A stretch of DNA of 33,755 bases from Geothermobacter hydrogeniphilus (GCF_002898515.1 NZ_PPFX01000046.1:1-33755), one strand, 5' to 3'; positions 8,447 through 17,505 are shown, counted from the first letter of the stretch. The notes: generated by a model from the letters alone, not told the origin. Numbers and translations are program-made.

Positions 8447-9505
8447 ATGCTGCTAGGGAAGAAAAAAGACATCGTCGGAGTCGATATCGGCTCCAGTTCG
8501 ATCAAGATGGTGCAGTTGCGCGAGGCCAAGGGGGGATATCAGCTGGTCAATCTCGGCCTGCTTCCCCTGCCGCCGGAAGCGATCGTGGATAACTCAATTA
8601 TGGACTCGGGGGTTATCGTCGACTCGATTCGCAGTCTGGTGGAAAGCCATAAGATCAAGACAAAAAATGTCGCTGCTTCGGTTTCCGGGCATTCGGTCAT
8701 TATTCGGAAGATTCAGTTGCCGATCATGACCGAAGAGGAAATGGAAGCTTCCATTCAGTGGGAAGCCGAGCAGTACATCCCTTTTGATATTTCCGAGGTT
8801 AATCTCGATTTTCAAATTCTTGGTCCCGATGCCAAGGATCCGTCACAGATGAACGTGATTCTGGTGGCGGCAAAAAAAGATTTTGTGAACGACTATGTTG
8901 CGGTTTTCCAGGAATGCAACCTGACCCCGCAGATCATGGATGTTGACAGCTTCGCCATGGAGAGTGCTTTCGAGGTCAATTACGACACCGTGGAGGAAGA
9001 TATTATTGCGTTGATCAACATGGGCGCGAGCGCCATGAATGTCAATATCCTCAAGGAAGGTCTTTCGGTTTTTACTCGGGACATTCAAAGCGGCGGCAAT
9101 ACCTACAACGAAGAAATTCAGAAGAGACTTGGCCTGAGCAGTGACGAGGCTGAGCATGTCAAGCTTGGGGGCGAGCTCCCCGATGTTGATATGGACAGTG
9201 TCCAGGAAGTGGTTCAGGATGCCCAGGCCAACCTGATTCAGGAAATTCAACGTTCGATGGATTTTTTCTCTGCCACCTCGGCGGATGAAAAGGTGAAAAA
9301 GATTTTCATTACGGGCGGGGTGTCCAAGGCCGTTGGATTGCGGGAAAGCCTGGAGGAGAAGCTCGGGATTCCGGTGGAACTCATGAACCCGTTTGCCAGG
9401 ATAGCCGTTTCGGAGCAGGCCTTCGATGCTGAATATATCGAGGCGGTTGCGCCCCTGTTTTCAGTCGCTGTGGGGCTTGGCATGAGGAGGGTGGGGGACA
9501 AATGA
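8447..9505 (+). CDS. pilM: Type IV pilus assembly protein PilM (actin-like ATPase)
   Basis: Cytoplasmic actin-fold protein that recruits PilN and links the PilNO inner-membrane platform to the pilus motor complex. The 352-residue sequence has the phosphate-1 motif VGVDIGSSSIKMVQL near the N-terminus, an interior ALINMGASAMNVNIL segment and the adenosine motif IFITGGVSKAVGLRE near the C-terminus. ATGs occur at 8441 and 8447. GGGG at 8437-8440 touches the first but is 6 nt from the second, and the resulting MLLGKKKD N-terminus looks like other PilM proteins, so I prefer 8447. The stop overlaps the pilN start (ATGA), indicating coupling. Confidence 0.95.
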   Translation: MLLGKKKDIVGVDIGSSSIKMVQLREAKGGYQLVNLGLLPLPPEAIVDNSIMDSGVIVDSIRSLVESHKIKTKNVAASVSGHSVIIRKIQLPIMTEEEMEASIQWEAEQYIPFDISEVNLDFQILGPDAKDPSQMNVILVAAKKDFVNDYVAVFQECNLTPQIMDVDSFAMESAFEVNYDTVEEDIIALINMGASAMNVNILKEGLSVFTRDIQSGGNTYNEEIQKRLGLSSDEAEHVKLGGELPDVDMDSVQEVVQDAQANLIQEIQRSMDFFSATSADEKVKKIFITGGVSKAVGLRESLEEKLGIPVELMNPFARIAVSEQAFDAEYIEAVAPLFSVAVGLGMRRVGDK

Positions 9506-10050
9506 TTCGAATTAATCTGCTACCTGTCCGGGCCGTTCAAAAGCAGGAACAACTTCGTGGACAACTTGTCGTGCTTGCCCTCTGCCTGATTCTTACAGGC
9601 GTGGGGTGCGGTGGTTTCTATATGTCCGTATCGATGAAGATTGATGACCAGAAAGCCGCGATCGGGCAGAAGCAGGCCCGGATTGCCCAGCTGCACAAGG
9701 CCATCGGCGAGGTTGGAAAATTCAAGAAATTGCAGAAGGAACTCAGGGGCAAGCTGGAAGTTCTCGAGTCGTTGAAGAAGAGTCGAAACGGGCCGGTCCG
9801 TCTGCTGGATGAGTTGAACAGGGCCCTGCCGCCGAAACTCTGGTTGACCCATTTCGGCCAGGCCGGAAAAAACATTGACATCAAGGGGATTGGTATGGAC
9901 GAGGCCACGGTCGCAGAATTCATGCGATCTCTCGAACAGTCTCCGTACTACAAAAATATTCAGCTGAGAGTCACGGAGCGGGTGGGCCAGAAGGGGCTGA
10001 AACTGCAGAGATTCGCCCTTTCAGCACGCAGTACAACGCCGAAGAACTGA
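9502..10050 (+). CDS. pilN: Type IV pilus assembly protein PilN
   Basis: Bitopic inner-membrane protein of 182 residues in the PilMNOP alignment subcomplex. It begins with MIRINLLPVR, the short cytoplasmic INLLP motif known to insert into PilM. One transmembrane helix (about 22-43: LVVLALCLILTGVGCGGFYM) follows, then a predicted periplasmic coiled coil (about 50-95, rich in K, Q and E) and a ferredoxin-like C-terminal domain (about 105-175) that pairs with PilO. It overlaps pilM by 4 nt and is 23 nt upstream of pilO. Confidence 0.93.
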   Translation: MIRINLLPVRAVQKQEQLRGQLVVLALCLILTGVGCGGFYMSVSMKIDDQKAAIGQKQARIAQLHKAIGEVGKFKKLQKELRGKLEVLESLKKSRNGPVRLLDELNRALPPKLWLTHFGQAGKNIDIKGIGMDEATVAEFMRSLEQSPYYKNIQLRVTERVGQKGLKLQRFALSARSTTPKN

Positions 10051-10073
10051 CGGCATCCGGAGGGTAGGGTTTC

Positions 10074-10670
10074 ATGAATCCACGTTTGGAAAAAATCCTT
10101 AAGTTACCAGCCTACCAACGCGTTCTGCTGGTTCTGGTTCTGATGCTGACGATTGTCGGTCTTGCGACCTGGTTTGTTTTTCTGCCGCAACAGGATGAAC
10201 TGACCTCTCTCCGGCAACAGAATCAGCGGTTACAGGTGAAATTGCAGCAGGATCAGAGGATTGCCAATAACCTACCGAAATTCAAGGCCGAATATCAGAA
10301 AATGAAAGTGCGGCTGGAGGAAGCCCTGACCGAGTTGCCGAATAAACAGGAGATCCCTTCTCTGCTGACCAGTATCGCCGCGGTCGCTAAGGAGAATGGT
10401 CTGGAAGTAGTTCGTTTCCAGCCGCAGGGGGAAGTCAACCAGGGGTTTTACGCGGTCGTTCCGGTCAATCTCACTCTAAGTGGCACCTACCATCAGGTTG
10501 CCGCCTTTTCTTACGCCGTTTCCCTCATGCCGCGTATCGTCAATCTGGATAACATCAAGCTCGATGTGGCCAAGGCAAAAAATGGCCGGGCCAGGTTGAA
10601 AATCACGTGTAAAGCGAGGACGTTTCGATTCGTGGAAAAGAAAGCTCAGAAAAAGGGGAAAAAGAAATGA
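10074..10670 (+). CDS. pilO: Type IV pilus assembly protein PilO
   Basis: Bitopic inner-membrane protein of 198 residues that heterodimerises with PilN. It has a short cytoplasmic N-terminus, one transmembrane helix (about 18-38: VLLVLVLMLTIVGLATWFVF), a coiled coil (about 40-90, Q- and L-rich) and a ferredoxin-like fold with PSLLTSIAAVAKENGLEVV (about 100-118) and GTYHQVAAFSYAVS. The C-terminal tail is very basic (KKAQKKGKKK). GGAGGG lies just upstream of the ATG. The stop overlaps the pilP start (ATGA). Confidence 0.93.
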   Translation: MNPRLEKILKLPAYQRVLLVLVLMLTIVGLATWFVFLPQQDELTSLRQQNQRLQVKLQQDQRIANNLPKFKAEYQKMKVRLEEALTELPNKQEIPSLLTSIAAVAKENGLEVVRFQPQGEVNQGFYAVVPVNLTLSGTYHQVAAFSYAVSLMPRIVNLDNIKLDVAKAKNGRARLKITCKARTFRFVEKKAQKKGKKK

Positions 10671-11197
10671 GGGCGCCTCTGATCAAGAAGATCCTGCTGG
10701 TTGCCGGCCTGTGCGGATTTTTACTGGTCGGTGGGTGTGATGACAGTCCTCCCGCTTCTGTCAAGGCCCCTGCCGCGAAGGCGAAGCCGGTCAAGAGAAT
10801 CGCCAAAAAAGTACGGAACAAAAAACCGCATCCCAAAAAGCCGGATTACGTCTATTCTTCCGCCGGAATGCGTGACCCCTTCGTTCCTCTGTTCGAAGAG
10901 AAGAAGCCGATAACAGGCAAGAAGACACCATTGACCCCCCTGCAGAAATTTGACCTTGCCCAGTTTCGCATCCTGGGAATCATTGTTGGAAAAGGAGAGC
11001 CGAGCGCCATGGTCGCGGCTCCCGGGGGCAAATCCTATATCCTCAAAAAGGGTTTGAAAATAGGCAAGAACAATGGAACAGTGACGGCAATCACGCCTGA
11101 TGGAATTACCGTCATGGAGAAATACTATGACTTTACCGGCGCTGTTCGTACGAATAAAAAAATGATCAAGCTGCCGCCGCACAGAGGGGTCAACTGA
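10667..11197 (+). CDS. pilP: Type IV pilus lipoprotein PilP
   Basis: A 176-residue lipoprotein that connects the PilNO dimer to the secretin PilQ. The N-terminus has a signal peptide ending in a lipobox-like LLVGGC (Cys at about residue 24). A Pro/Ala/Lys-rich disordered linker (about 28-60) follows, then the folded HR domain beginning at YVYSSAGMRDPFVPLF and including FRILGIIVG and YILKKGLKIGKNNG. It overlaps pilO by 4 nt and lies directly before pilQ. The secretory signal and the position make the assignment secure. Confidence 0.93.
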   Translation: MRAPLIKKILLVAGLCGFLLVGGCDDSPPASVKAPAAKAKPVKRIAKKVRNKKPHPKKPDYVYSSAGMRDPFVPLFEEKKPITGKKTPLTPLQKFDLAQFRILGIIVGKGEPSAMVAAPGGKSYILKKGLKIGKNNGTVTAITPDGITVMEKYYDFTGAVRTNKKMIKLPPHRGVN

Positions 11198-11243
11198 TAT
11201 GATTCGGAATTCGCTGAGCACTTCAAGGTCAGGGGGTCAGTTC

Positions 11244-13976
11244 ATGCGTTTAGCATCTTTGTTGTCTGTCGTTGCAGGTTTGGTGTTGCTGGGAGCCTCG
11301 TTGGCTGCGGCCCAGACACCAAATAAATTGTTGGCGATTCAATCGACCAATGTCGGTGGTGCCCCGACGATAACTCTGAAAACAGAGAATCCTGTCGGTT
11401 ACCGTTATACCGTTTACGATTCCTTTGACCCGGTACGGGTTGTCATTGATTTTCCCGGCATGGATGTGAGTCAGGTTCAGGAGTCAATAAAGCTTTCCGA
11501 GCCGAATCTCCAGGAAGTGCGCGTTTCTTCTTTTGACCTTGAAAGCGGCAAACTTGGCCGAGTTGAAATTCTTCTTGGGAAAACCGCGAGTTATGAGGTT
11601 TCCCTGACCGGGAATGATTTTAACGTTACTTTCAAGGCCCCCGCCGGGAAAGTTGCCTCCATCGGTCAGAAACTTGTAAAAAACCAGGATGTCAAGACAG
11701 GGCGGAAGACAAAAAAAGAAACTGCTGCAGAGCCGGTAAAAGCTGCTGTGGAACCTGCCGCAGCCCAACCCGACTCGGCAACCGAGCCGCAGGCGAAAAG
11801 CCCCCACGTTCCGGTACAGACAACAGCTGTGAAGAAATCAGCTGTTTCCCCAGATGGTGTTTCCTTTGCCGGCCCCCAGGGACAACAGGCCCGATTTGTT
11901 GCGCCTGAAATGAAGCGTTTTCAATATTTTCGGCTGGCCGGTCCTGCCAGGCTGGTGGTTGATGTTTACGGTGTGAAACCCCGGTTCAAGCAGAGATCCT
12001 TCGCCGCTGTCGACGGTTTCAAGCGAATTCGAGTCGGGGTTTATGCTGACAAGACAAGGTTCGTGTTCGATGCCGAAGGTTCCGCTCTGCCAGGTTTTGA
12101 AGTGGCCCGTGACGGTGACGCCGTTGTGGTCGATTGGAGCGGACGGGCGGTTTCCTCTTCTGCCGCAGAGGCGGCACCAGTTGTGCAATCGGCAGTCAAG
12201 CCCTCGGCGCAGGGGGTTCCGGTTGTGATTGAGGCACTTGATTTTGACACCAGGGACGGCCGTTCGATTTTCAGCGTGAAGATGTCGGGTGCCGGTCAGT
12301 TGATTCCAGCTGTCCAGAAAGGCGATGTTGTTCAGTTCGGCGTTGCCAACGCCACCATCAACCGCAGCCTGCGAAGGGTTGTGGATGCCTCTTCATTCCC
12401 TTCCGCGGTTAAATTGATCACTCCCTACCTGGTGCAGAATAAAAAGGGGCAGGATGTACGCTTTGCCGTTGAATTGAAGGGCCCGGTTTCCTACACCCTC
12501 AAACGGCAGGGGACCAGGATCCTGTTCCAGACCGATGACGGCGCATTTGCCGAGATTGCTCCGCCGTCTCCCGAGGCTGTTGCCGTGCCCGTTGCCGCGG
12601 TTAAATCAACCCCTTCGTCTCAGGAATTGGCCGAGACGGTCGAGGCGGTCAAGAAGGCTGATGTTGAGAAGTCCGATAAGAAGAGTGTTGCGACGCCGGT
12701 TGCGGCACCTCATTCCAATACAATTATCGCTGAACCGTCGGCACAATATACCGGTGAGAAAATCTCCCTGGTTTTTGATAATGCGGATATCCGCCAGATT
12801 TTACAGCTGATCGGTGAGGTCGCCAATCTCAATATCATTGCCAGTGATGAGGTCAAAGGGAATATTACTCTGCGACTGCTGGATGTGCCCTGGGATCAGG
12901 CCCTTGATCTGATCATGGATATCAAGGATCTCGGGATGCTGAAAACAGGTAATGTCGCCCGTATTCTTCCCCGATCCCGTATCCGCTCAATGGAAGAGGC
13001 AAAATTGAGCGCCCGGCGGACCAAGGAGAAATTACAGGATCTGGTGACCGAAGTCATCATGGTCAGCCATGCCAGCCTTGACAATGTCGCGGGACCCGTT
13101 TCCGAACTGTTGACCGAACGTGGCAAACTTACTCCCGACGCACGCAACAAGCAGATTATTGTCACGGATGTCCCTTCGGCCATCGCTTCTATCAAGCAAC
13201 TGGTGTCCATTCTCGACACTCCGGAAAGACAGGTTCTGATTGAGTCCCGGATTGTTGAGGCGAATTCCAACTTTTCACGGGACCTTGGTGTTAAATGGGG
13301 TTTCTCATACGATAATCGCGCGGGATCCTCCGCGGGAGACAGCTTTGCCAATCTTGACAACGCCAGCTTGGGGCTTGGCGGCAGTTTCCTTCTCAATCCT
13401 ACCGGAATTACCGGGTCGAACAGTTCCGGTCTTGGTACCTCTTTCACGTTCGGTCGTTTGGGGATAGACAGTTCGGTTCTGGATCTCAAGATCTCCGCAT
13501 TGGAAACCTCAGGTCACGGCAAGGTGATCTCGCAGCCGCGGATTGCCACGCTTAACGGTGAAGCAGCCACGATCTCCCAGGGAACCAAGATTCCCTACCA
13601 GTCTGTCAGTGACCAGGGTACGGAGACCAAGTTTGAAAATGCTGAACTGAAATTGGAGGTTACACCGGTCATCAATCCTGATGACAGCGTTATCCTGGAA
13701 ATTTCGGCATCGAACAGCTCGGTTGGCGCCACTGTCCCGACCGGTGTCGGTGACGCGATTGCCATTGATGAGAAAAAAGCGGAAACTAAGGTTTTGGTTC
13801 GTGACGGAGAAACCACTGTTATCGGCGGGATTTTTGTTGAGGATGAACGTTTCAGTGAGTCCGGTGTGCCGGTCCTGATGAGTATGCCGATTGTCGGAAA
13901 CCTGTTCAAGTCAACGACCAAGTCCAACGAAAGACGGGAGTTGCTGATTTTTGTAACTCCCAGGATTCTCAAATAG
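11244..13976 (+). CDS. pilQ: Type IV pilus secretin PilQ
   Basis: Outer-membrane secretin through which the pilus emerges, 910 residues from ATG 11244. From the N-terminus: a signal peptide (MRLASLLSVVAGLVLLGASL, cleaved near AAAQ), three AMIN-like beta domains (about 35-130, 205-300 and 330-435) separated by Ala/Pro/Lys-rich linkers, the STN/N0 domain with LVFDNADIRQILQLIGEVA (about 500-560), a secretin N1 domain with EVIMVSHASLDNVAGPVSEL (about 600-680), and the secretin pore with GKVISQPRIATLNGEAA (about 750) through RRELLIFVTPRIL at the end. Two starts are possible: 11199 (GAGGGG 9 nt upstream) or 11244 (AGGGGG 7 nt upstream, clean signal peptide); I chose the latter. It closes the pil operon before a strong terminator. 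Confidence 0.95.
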   Translation: MRLASLLSVVAGLVLLGASLAAAQTPNKLLAIQSTNVGGAPTITLKTENPVGYRYTVYDSFDPVRVVIDFPGMDVSQVQESIKLSEPNLQEVRVSSFDLESGKLGRVEILLGKTASYEVSLTGNDFNVTFKAPAGKVASIGQKLVKNQDVKTGRKTKKETAAEPVKAAVEPAAAQPDSATEPQAKSPHVPVQTTAVKKSAVSPDGVSFAGPQGQQARFVAPEMKRFQYFRLAGPARLVVDVYGVKPRFKQRSFAAVDGFKRIRVGVYADKTRFVFDAEGSALPGFEVARDGDAVVVDWSGRAVSSSAAEAAPVVQSAVKPSAQGVPVVIEALDFDTRDGRSIFSVKMSGAGQLIPAVQKGDVVQFGVANATINRSLRRVVDASSFPSAVKLITPYLVQNKKGQDVRFAVELKGPVSYTLKRQGTRILFQTDDGAFAEIAPPSPEAVAVPVAAVKSTPSSQELAETVEAVKKADVEKSDKKSVATPVAAPHSNTIIAEPSAQYTGEKISLVFDNADIRQILQLIGEVANLNIIASDEVKGNITLRLLDVPWDQALDLIMDIKDLGMLKTGNVARILPRSRIRSMEEAKLSARRTKEKLQDLVTEVIMVSHASLDNVAGPVSELLTERGKLTPDARNKQIIVTDVPSAIASIKQLVSILDTPERQVLIESRIVEANSNFSRDLGVKWGFSYDNRAGSSAGDSFANLDNASLGLGGSFLLNPTGITGSNSSGLGTSFTFGRLGIDSSVLDLKISALETSGHGKVISQPRIATLNGEAATISQGTKIPYQSVSDQGTETKFENAELKLEVTPVINPDDSVILEISASNSSVGATVPTGVGDAIAIDEKKAETKVLVRDGETTVIGGIFVEDERFSESGVPVLMSMPIVGNLFKSTTKSNERRELLIFVTPRILK

Positions 13977-14000
13977 ACGTTGTTGTTTCCCGGTGAGAGC

Positions 14001-14031
14001 AAAAAAGGACAGGTTTCGCCTGTCCTTTTTT
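14001..14031 (+). terminator. Rho-independent terminator of the pil operon
   Basis: A perfect 13-bp hairpin: AAAAAAGGACAGG (14001-14013), loop TTTCG, CCTGTCCTTTTTT (14019-14031). It lies 25 bp after the pilQ stop. The A-tract mirrors the T-tract, so it could work in both directions. Confidence 0.93.
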
Positions 14032-14057
14032 GTTGCCCCTTGCTAATATGACGAACC

Positions 14058-14606
14058 ATGGTGCCAGGTCATTCTGAGTGGAAGAGGAACCTGCTTCTGG
14101 TCGGTTTTATGGGGGCGGGAAAAACGACCCTCGGCGGGATATTGTCGAAGCGTTGCCGGCTTGATTTCGTCGACACGGATCAGTTGATAACTGAGAAGTT
14201 CGGTTTGTCCGTTGCCGATATTTTTTCCCGGCATGGGGAAAACACTTTCCGCGCGGCTGAAACGGAACTTCTTCATGATCTGGCGGCCCGGTGTCGTCAT
14301 TCGGTTATTGCCACTGGTGGCGGCATGGTCCTCAAGGATGAGAACTGGCGGGCCATGAGGCAGATCGGGCCTGTGGTTTTTCTGCGGGCCGATGAGCAGG
14401 AACTTGTTGAACGCCTGTCTTCGGCGACCGGTCGCCCGTTGGCGGATGACAGCGGCCGGGAAGCCATCCTGGAACGGTATCGGCAACGTTTGCCTTGCTA
14501 TCTCAGGGCTGACCTGGTTGTCGAAACAAAAAATCAAGCACCGCTGGAGGTCGTCGACGCGATTCTTGGCGGTCTGGAGCGCGTAAATCCAAAATGGTTG
14601 TTCTGA
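14058..14606 (+). CDS. aroK: Shikimate kinase
   Basis: Phosphorylates shikimate at the 3-OH using ATP, the fifth step to chorismate. The 182-residue protein has the Walker A GFMGAGKTT (16-24), the shikimate-binding Asp in FVDTD (about 37-41), Arg in FRAAE (about 64-68), the GGG loop (87-89), the lid Arg in GRPLADD and Arg in RQRLPCY. It follows the pil terminator, so it probably has its own promoter, and overlaps aroB by 13 nt. There is no clear ribosome-binding site before ATG 14058, and the first 8 or so residues are not conserved, so the exact start is uncertain. Confidence 0.95.
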   Translation: MVPGHSEWKRNLLLVGFMGAGKTTLGGILSKRCRLDFVDTDQLITEKFGLSVADIFSRHGENTFRAAETELLHDLAARCRHSVIATGGGMVLKDENWRAMRQIGPVVFLRADEQELVERLSSATGRPLADDSGREAILERYRQRLPCYLRADLVVETKNQAPLEVVDAILGGLERVNPKWLF

Positions 14607-15670
14607 ACGTCGGACTCAAGGAACGCAGCTATCCGATCTGGATCGGCAAGGGCATTCTTGACCAGTTGCCGGACATGCTGGCCGGGGTCGGTTTCCCCGC
14701 CCGGGTGGCTGTCATCACCAACGCGACAGTGGCCGGACTCTATGCGGACCGGGTGCAGCAGATCCTGTCGCGGGCCGGCTTCCTGGTTCATCTGATTGAA
14801 ATTCCAGATGGGGAAAAATACAAGAATATCGAAGTTTTCACCCAGGTCATCACCTCCCTGATCGAGCAGGGTTTTGACCGTCAATCAGGATTGCTGGCTC
14901 TCGGCGGCGGCGTGGTAGGTGATCTGACCGGATATGTGGCCGCCAGTTACCTTCGCGGGGTGCCTTTTGTTCAGTTGCCGACGACCCTGCTGTCGCAGGT
15001 TGACAGTTCGGTGGGCGGCAAAACGGCGGTGAATCACCCCCTCGGCAAGAACCTGATCGGGGCTTTCTATCAACCAAAGGGGGTTCTGATCGATGTCGCG
15101 ACATTGCAGACTCTGGAGCCGCGTGAATTTGCTTCCGGCATGGCTGAAGTGATCAAGTATGGTGTGATCCGCGATCGTTGTTTTTTCTCCTGGCTGGATG
15201 ATTCGGTTGACGCATTGCAGAACCTTGACGGTTCCAGCCTGATCCAGGTTGTGGAGAAATCTTGCCAAATCAAGGCCGATATTGTAGAAAATGACGAAAA
15301 AGAGAGCCATTTGCGTGCTATCCTTAATTTTGGCCACACCTTCGGGCATGCGGTCGAAAATCTTTCCGGGTACGGAGAGGTCAAGCATGGCGAAGCGGTT
15401 TCCATCGGCATGCTGGTCGCATCCAAAATTTCCTTGAAACGTGGTTATTGTACCAGGGAAGATGTCGCCGCTCTCTCCGGTCTGCTGCGTAAATTCAAGT
15501 TGCCGATTGCCGTTCCGGAGTTCAGTCTTGATGACTACCTGGAAGCGATGGGCCGGGATAAGAAGGTGGCTGCCGGAAAGCTTCGGCTGGTACTCAATGT
15601 CGGCATCGGCGACTGCTGTATCGAGGATGAGCCTGATCCGCGACAGGCATTCGGAGCCGTACTTCCTTAG
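14594..15670 (+). CDS. aroB: 3-dehydroquinate synthase
   Basis: NAD- and zinc-dependent enzyme that converts DAHP to 3-dehydroquinate, the second shikimate-pathway step. The 358 residues are normal for the family. Signatures: DGEKYKN near 74, the NAD-binding GGGVVGDLTGYVAA near 101-114, PTTLLSQVDSSVGGKTAVN near 130, the metal-ligand region with SGMAEVIKYG near 175, and the zinc-binding histidines in LNFGHTFGHAVE near 245 and HGEAVSIGM. It overlaps aroK and precedes the TPR gene by 84 bp. Confidence 0.96.
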   Translation: MVVLNVGLKERSYPIWIGKGILDQLPDMLAGVGFPARVAVITNATVAGLYADRVQQILSRAGFLVHLIEIPDGEKYKNIEVFTQVITSLIEQGFDRQSGLLALGGGVVGDLTGYVAASYLRGVPFVQLPTTLLSQVDSSVGGKTAVNHPLGKNLIGAFYQPKGVLIDVATLQTLEPREFASGMAEVIKYGVIRDRCFFSWLDDSVDALQNLDGSSLIQVVEKSCQIKADIVENDEKESHLRAILNFGHTFGHAVENLSGYGEVKHGEAVSIGMLVASKISLKRGYCTREDVAALSGLLRKFKLPIAVPEFSLDDYLEAMGRDKKVAAGKLRLVLNVGIGDCCIEDEPDPRQAFGAVLP

Positions 15671-15754
15671 CGGACACGCTGTCATCGGGGTTGTTCCTGT
15701 GATGGTTCTGCCAACCGCCGTCACTGTTTCTCCCTGCCATGGTCAGGAGGGTTC

Positions 15755-16690
15755 ATGACTGAAAAGAGTGTATCTCTGTTGGGCAAGATTGCCGGTTTCA
15801 CCGAGATTCTTGCCAAGGATCCTCAGTCAACGGTCTTTGTCTCGCTGAGTGAAGCTTATCGACAGTTGGGCATGCTGGATGATGCGCTTGAAATCGCCCA
15901 GAAAGGCACTCAGCACCTGCCCGGATTCAGCCCCGGCTACATTGTTCTGGGCAGAATCCTGGCGCAACAAGGGGATCTGGCGAAAGCGGCCCTGGCTTTT
16001 GAGCAGGCCCTCGCCATTGAGGAGACCAGCCTGCAGGCCTTGAAAGGCCTGGCACGTACCCGTTATCGGCAGGGCTATCTCGACAGGGCCCGGGAACTGC
16101 TGCACAAGGCGGAGATCCTCAATCCGCATGATCCCATTGTCCAAAAGATGCTGGCCTCCATCGGCCGGACGGCTGTTGAGTCTTCCGGACGGGAACAGGG
16201 ATCTGCTGCCGCAACGACTGTTGATCCACCTGAACGGCGGATTGAATCTCTGTCCGAGGGGACCGCGACGGATGCCGGGATGAGGTCGGAACCGGCCGAA
16301 CCGCCAGGTTCCGGTTTCACCGATGAGGTCAAAGCCGCGTCCCCTGCGGAAGAAATTTCCGCACAGGCAACTCCGTTGCAGACGACCACTCTCGCCCAAC
16401 TCTACTTCAAGCAGGGGCTTTATGACGAGGCGGCCGCGATTTACCGCGACATCCTGCGTCAGGATCCGCATAACGAGGAGATCCGTGCCCGCCTGGTGCA
16501 GATCAAAGAACTGCAGGCCTCAGTGAAGGTTGCCGATTCACCCGCTCCGGTCGAACAGGGCCAGGTCGAACAGGCTCAGGTCGAACAGGCCCAGGTCGAA
16601 CAGGCCCAGGTCGTTTCTCACCGGAAACAGCTCGAAATTTATCAACGTTGGTTAAATGCAATTGCGCAAAGGAGGGCTCATGTTTGCTGA
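15755..16690 (+). CDS. Tetratricopeptide repeat protein with VEQAQ tail repeats
   Basis: A 311-residue predicted cytoplasmic scaffold. Three TPR-like helix pairs lie at about 20-135 (for example VFVSLSEAYRQLGMLDDALE and GYIVLGRILAQQGDLAKAAL) and another at about 210-245 (LAQLYFKQGLYDEAAAIYRD). A Ser/Pro/Ala/Glu-rich linker (about 145-205) separates them. Near the C-terminus are four 15-bp tandem repeats giving VEQGQ and three VEQAQ units. The stop lies inside the start of the roadblock gene (11-nt overlap), so the two are translationally coupled and may act together. A good ribosome-binding site (GGAGGG) precedes the ATG. The function is not known to me. Confidence 0.8.
   Translation: MTEKSVSLLGKIAGFTEILAKDPQSTVFVSLSEAYRQLGMLDDALEIAQKGTQHLPGFSPGYIVLGRILAQQGDLAKAALAFEQALAIEETSLQALKGLARTRYRQGYLDRARELLHKAEILNPHDPIVQKMLASIGRTAVESSGREQGSAAATTVDPPERRIESLSEGTATDAGMRSEPAEPPGSGFTDEVKAASPAEEISAQATPLQTTTLAQLYFKQGLYDEAAAIYRDILRQDPHNEEIRARLVQIKELQASVKVADSPAPVEQGQVEQAQVEQAQVEQAQVVSHRKQLEIYQRWLNAIAQRRAHVC
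16550..16609 (+). repeat. Four 15-bp in-frame tandem repeats
   Basis: Four adjacent copies of GTCGAACAGGNNCAG start at 16550, 16565, 16580 and 16595, with only the two variable positions differing. They code for VEQGQ, VEQAQ, VEQAQ, VEQAQ in the TPR protein. The low divergence suggests recent expansion, and a copy-number change would keep the reading frame. Confidence 0.95.
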
Positions 16691-17039
16691 AATCCTGCAG
16701 ACGATTGTCGAGGAAACCCGAGGTGGCGCCGGTGCTGTGCTGATGGGGTATGACGGCATCGCTATTGAGCAGTTCTTTCTGCCGATCGACGGCCTGGATC
16801 TGCAGCTGGTTGCTGTCGAGTATGCCAATATCCTCAAGGAGATTAAACGCACTGCCGAGATTCTTGACAGCGGTTTCATGGAAGAGGTGACGATTCGCAC
16901 CGAACGTTTTCTGGTCCTGGTGCGGGTTCTCAATGATGATTATTTCGTCGCTCTGACCCTGCAGCGGGATGGCAACTTCGGCAAGGGACGTTACCTGCTG
17001 ATGCGTGAGGCTCCCAATCTGAGAGCGGCCCTGGCGTGA
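16680..17039 (+). CDS. Roadblock/LC7 domain protein
   Basis: A single roadblock/LC7 domain of 119 residues, the fold of MglB-type GTPase-activating proteins and of scaffolds for small Ras-like GTPases. [12 protein letters not shown] is the first helix, [19 protein letters not shown] the first strands, and [24 protein letters not shown] the core sheet. I start at ATG 16680 because it sits behind AAAGGAGGG (16668-16676); a frame from 16656 adds eight unconserved residues. It overlaps the TPR gene and its stop overlaps the aroQ start. No MglA-like GTPase gene is in the window. Function in polarity or motility is possible but unproven. Confidence 0.8.
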   Translation: MFAEILQTIVEETRGGAGAVLMGYDGIAIEQFFLPIDGLDLQLVAVEYANILKEIKRTAEILDSGFMEEVTIRTERFLVLVRVLNDDYFVALTLQRDGNFGKGRYLLMREAPNLRAALA

Positions 17040-17491
17040 TGACTGAAACCAAAATTCTGGTGCTGCATGGTCCCAATCTCAACCTGCTGGGGCGGCGTGA
17101 ACCCGATATTTACGGTACCCGAACCCTGGATGATGTTGACCGGGAGATTCAGTCTCTGGCTGTCGAACTGGGGATCAAGGCGGTGTCCTTTCAGTCCAAT
17201 CATGAAGGCGTCCTTATCGACCGGGTACAGCAGGCTGCAACCGACGGCAGCACCGCGATCATCATCAATCCCGGGGGACTGACCCACACCAGCGTGGCGC
17301 TGCGCGATGCCCTGGTCGGGGTCGGGCTGCCCGTGGTTGAGGTCCATCTCTCCAATATCCATGCCCGGGAAGAGTTTCGCCATCATTCCTATATTGCCCC
17401 GATCGCCGTTGGTCAGATCTGCGGATTGGGTACTGACGGCTACCTGCTGGCGATGCGCGCCCTTGCCGCTCGTACGGCTGTCGGAGCCTGA
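17039..17491 (+). CDS. aroQ: 3-dehydroquinate dehydratase, type II
   Basis: Dodecameric type II dehydroquinase that makes 3-dehydroshikimate (third shikimate step). The 150 residues are typical. [17 protein letters not shown] (10-26) contains the catalytic Tyr near 25. FQSNHEG near 56-62, [17 protein letters not shown] near 77-93 and the catalytic-His region [18 protein letters not shown] near 100-117 are all present. ATG 17039 overlaps the roadblock stop (TGATG); a GTG at 17036 is the alternative. With aroK and aroB it gives three shikimate genes in this stretch. Confidence 0.95.
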   Translation: MTETKILVLHGPNLNLLGRREPDIYGTRTLDDVDREIQSLAVELGIKAVSFQSNHEGVLIDRVQQAATDGSTAIIINPGGLTHTSVALRDALVGVGLPVVEVHLSNIHAREEFRHHSYIAPIAVGQICGLGTDGYLLAMRALAARTAVGA

Positions 17492-17505
17492 CCGTCATTT
17501 TGTCC

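Noticed and set aside
16550-16609. Short regular repeats as a possible CRISPR array
   Set aside because: Units are contiguous 15-mers without spacers and lie in frame inside a coding gene.
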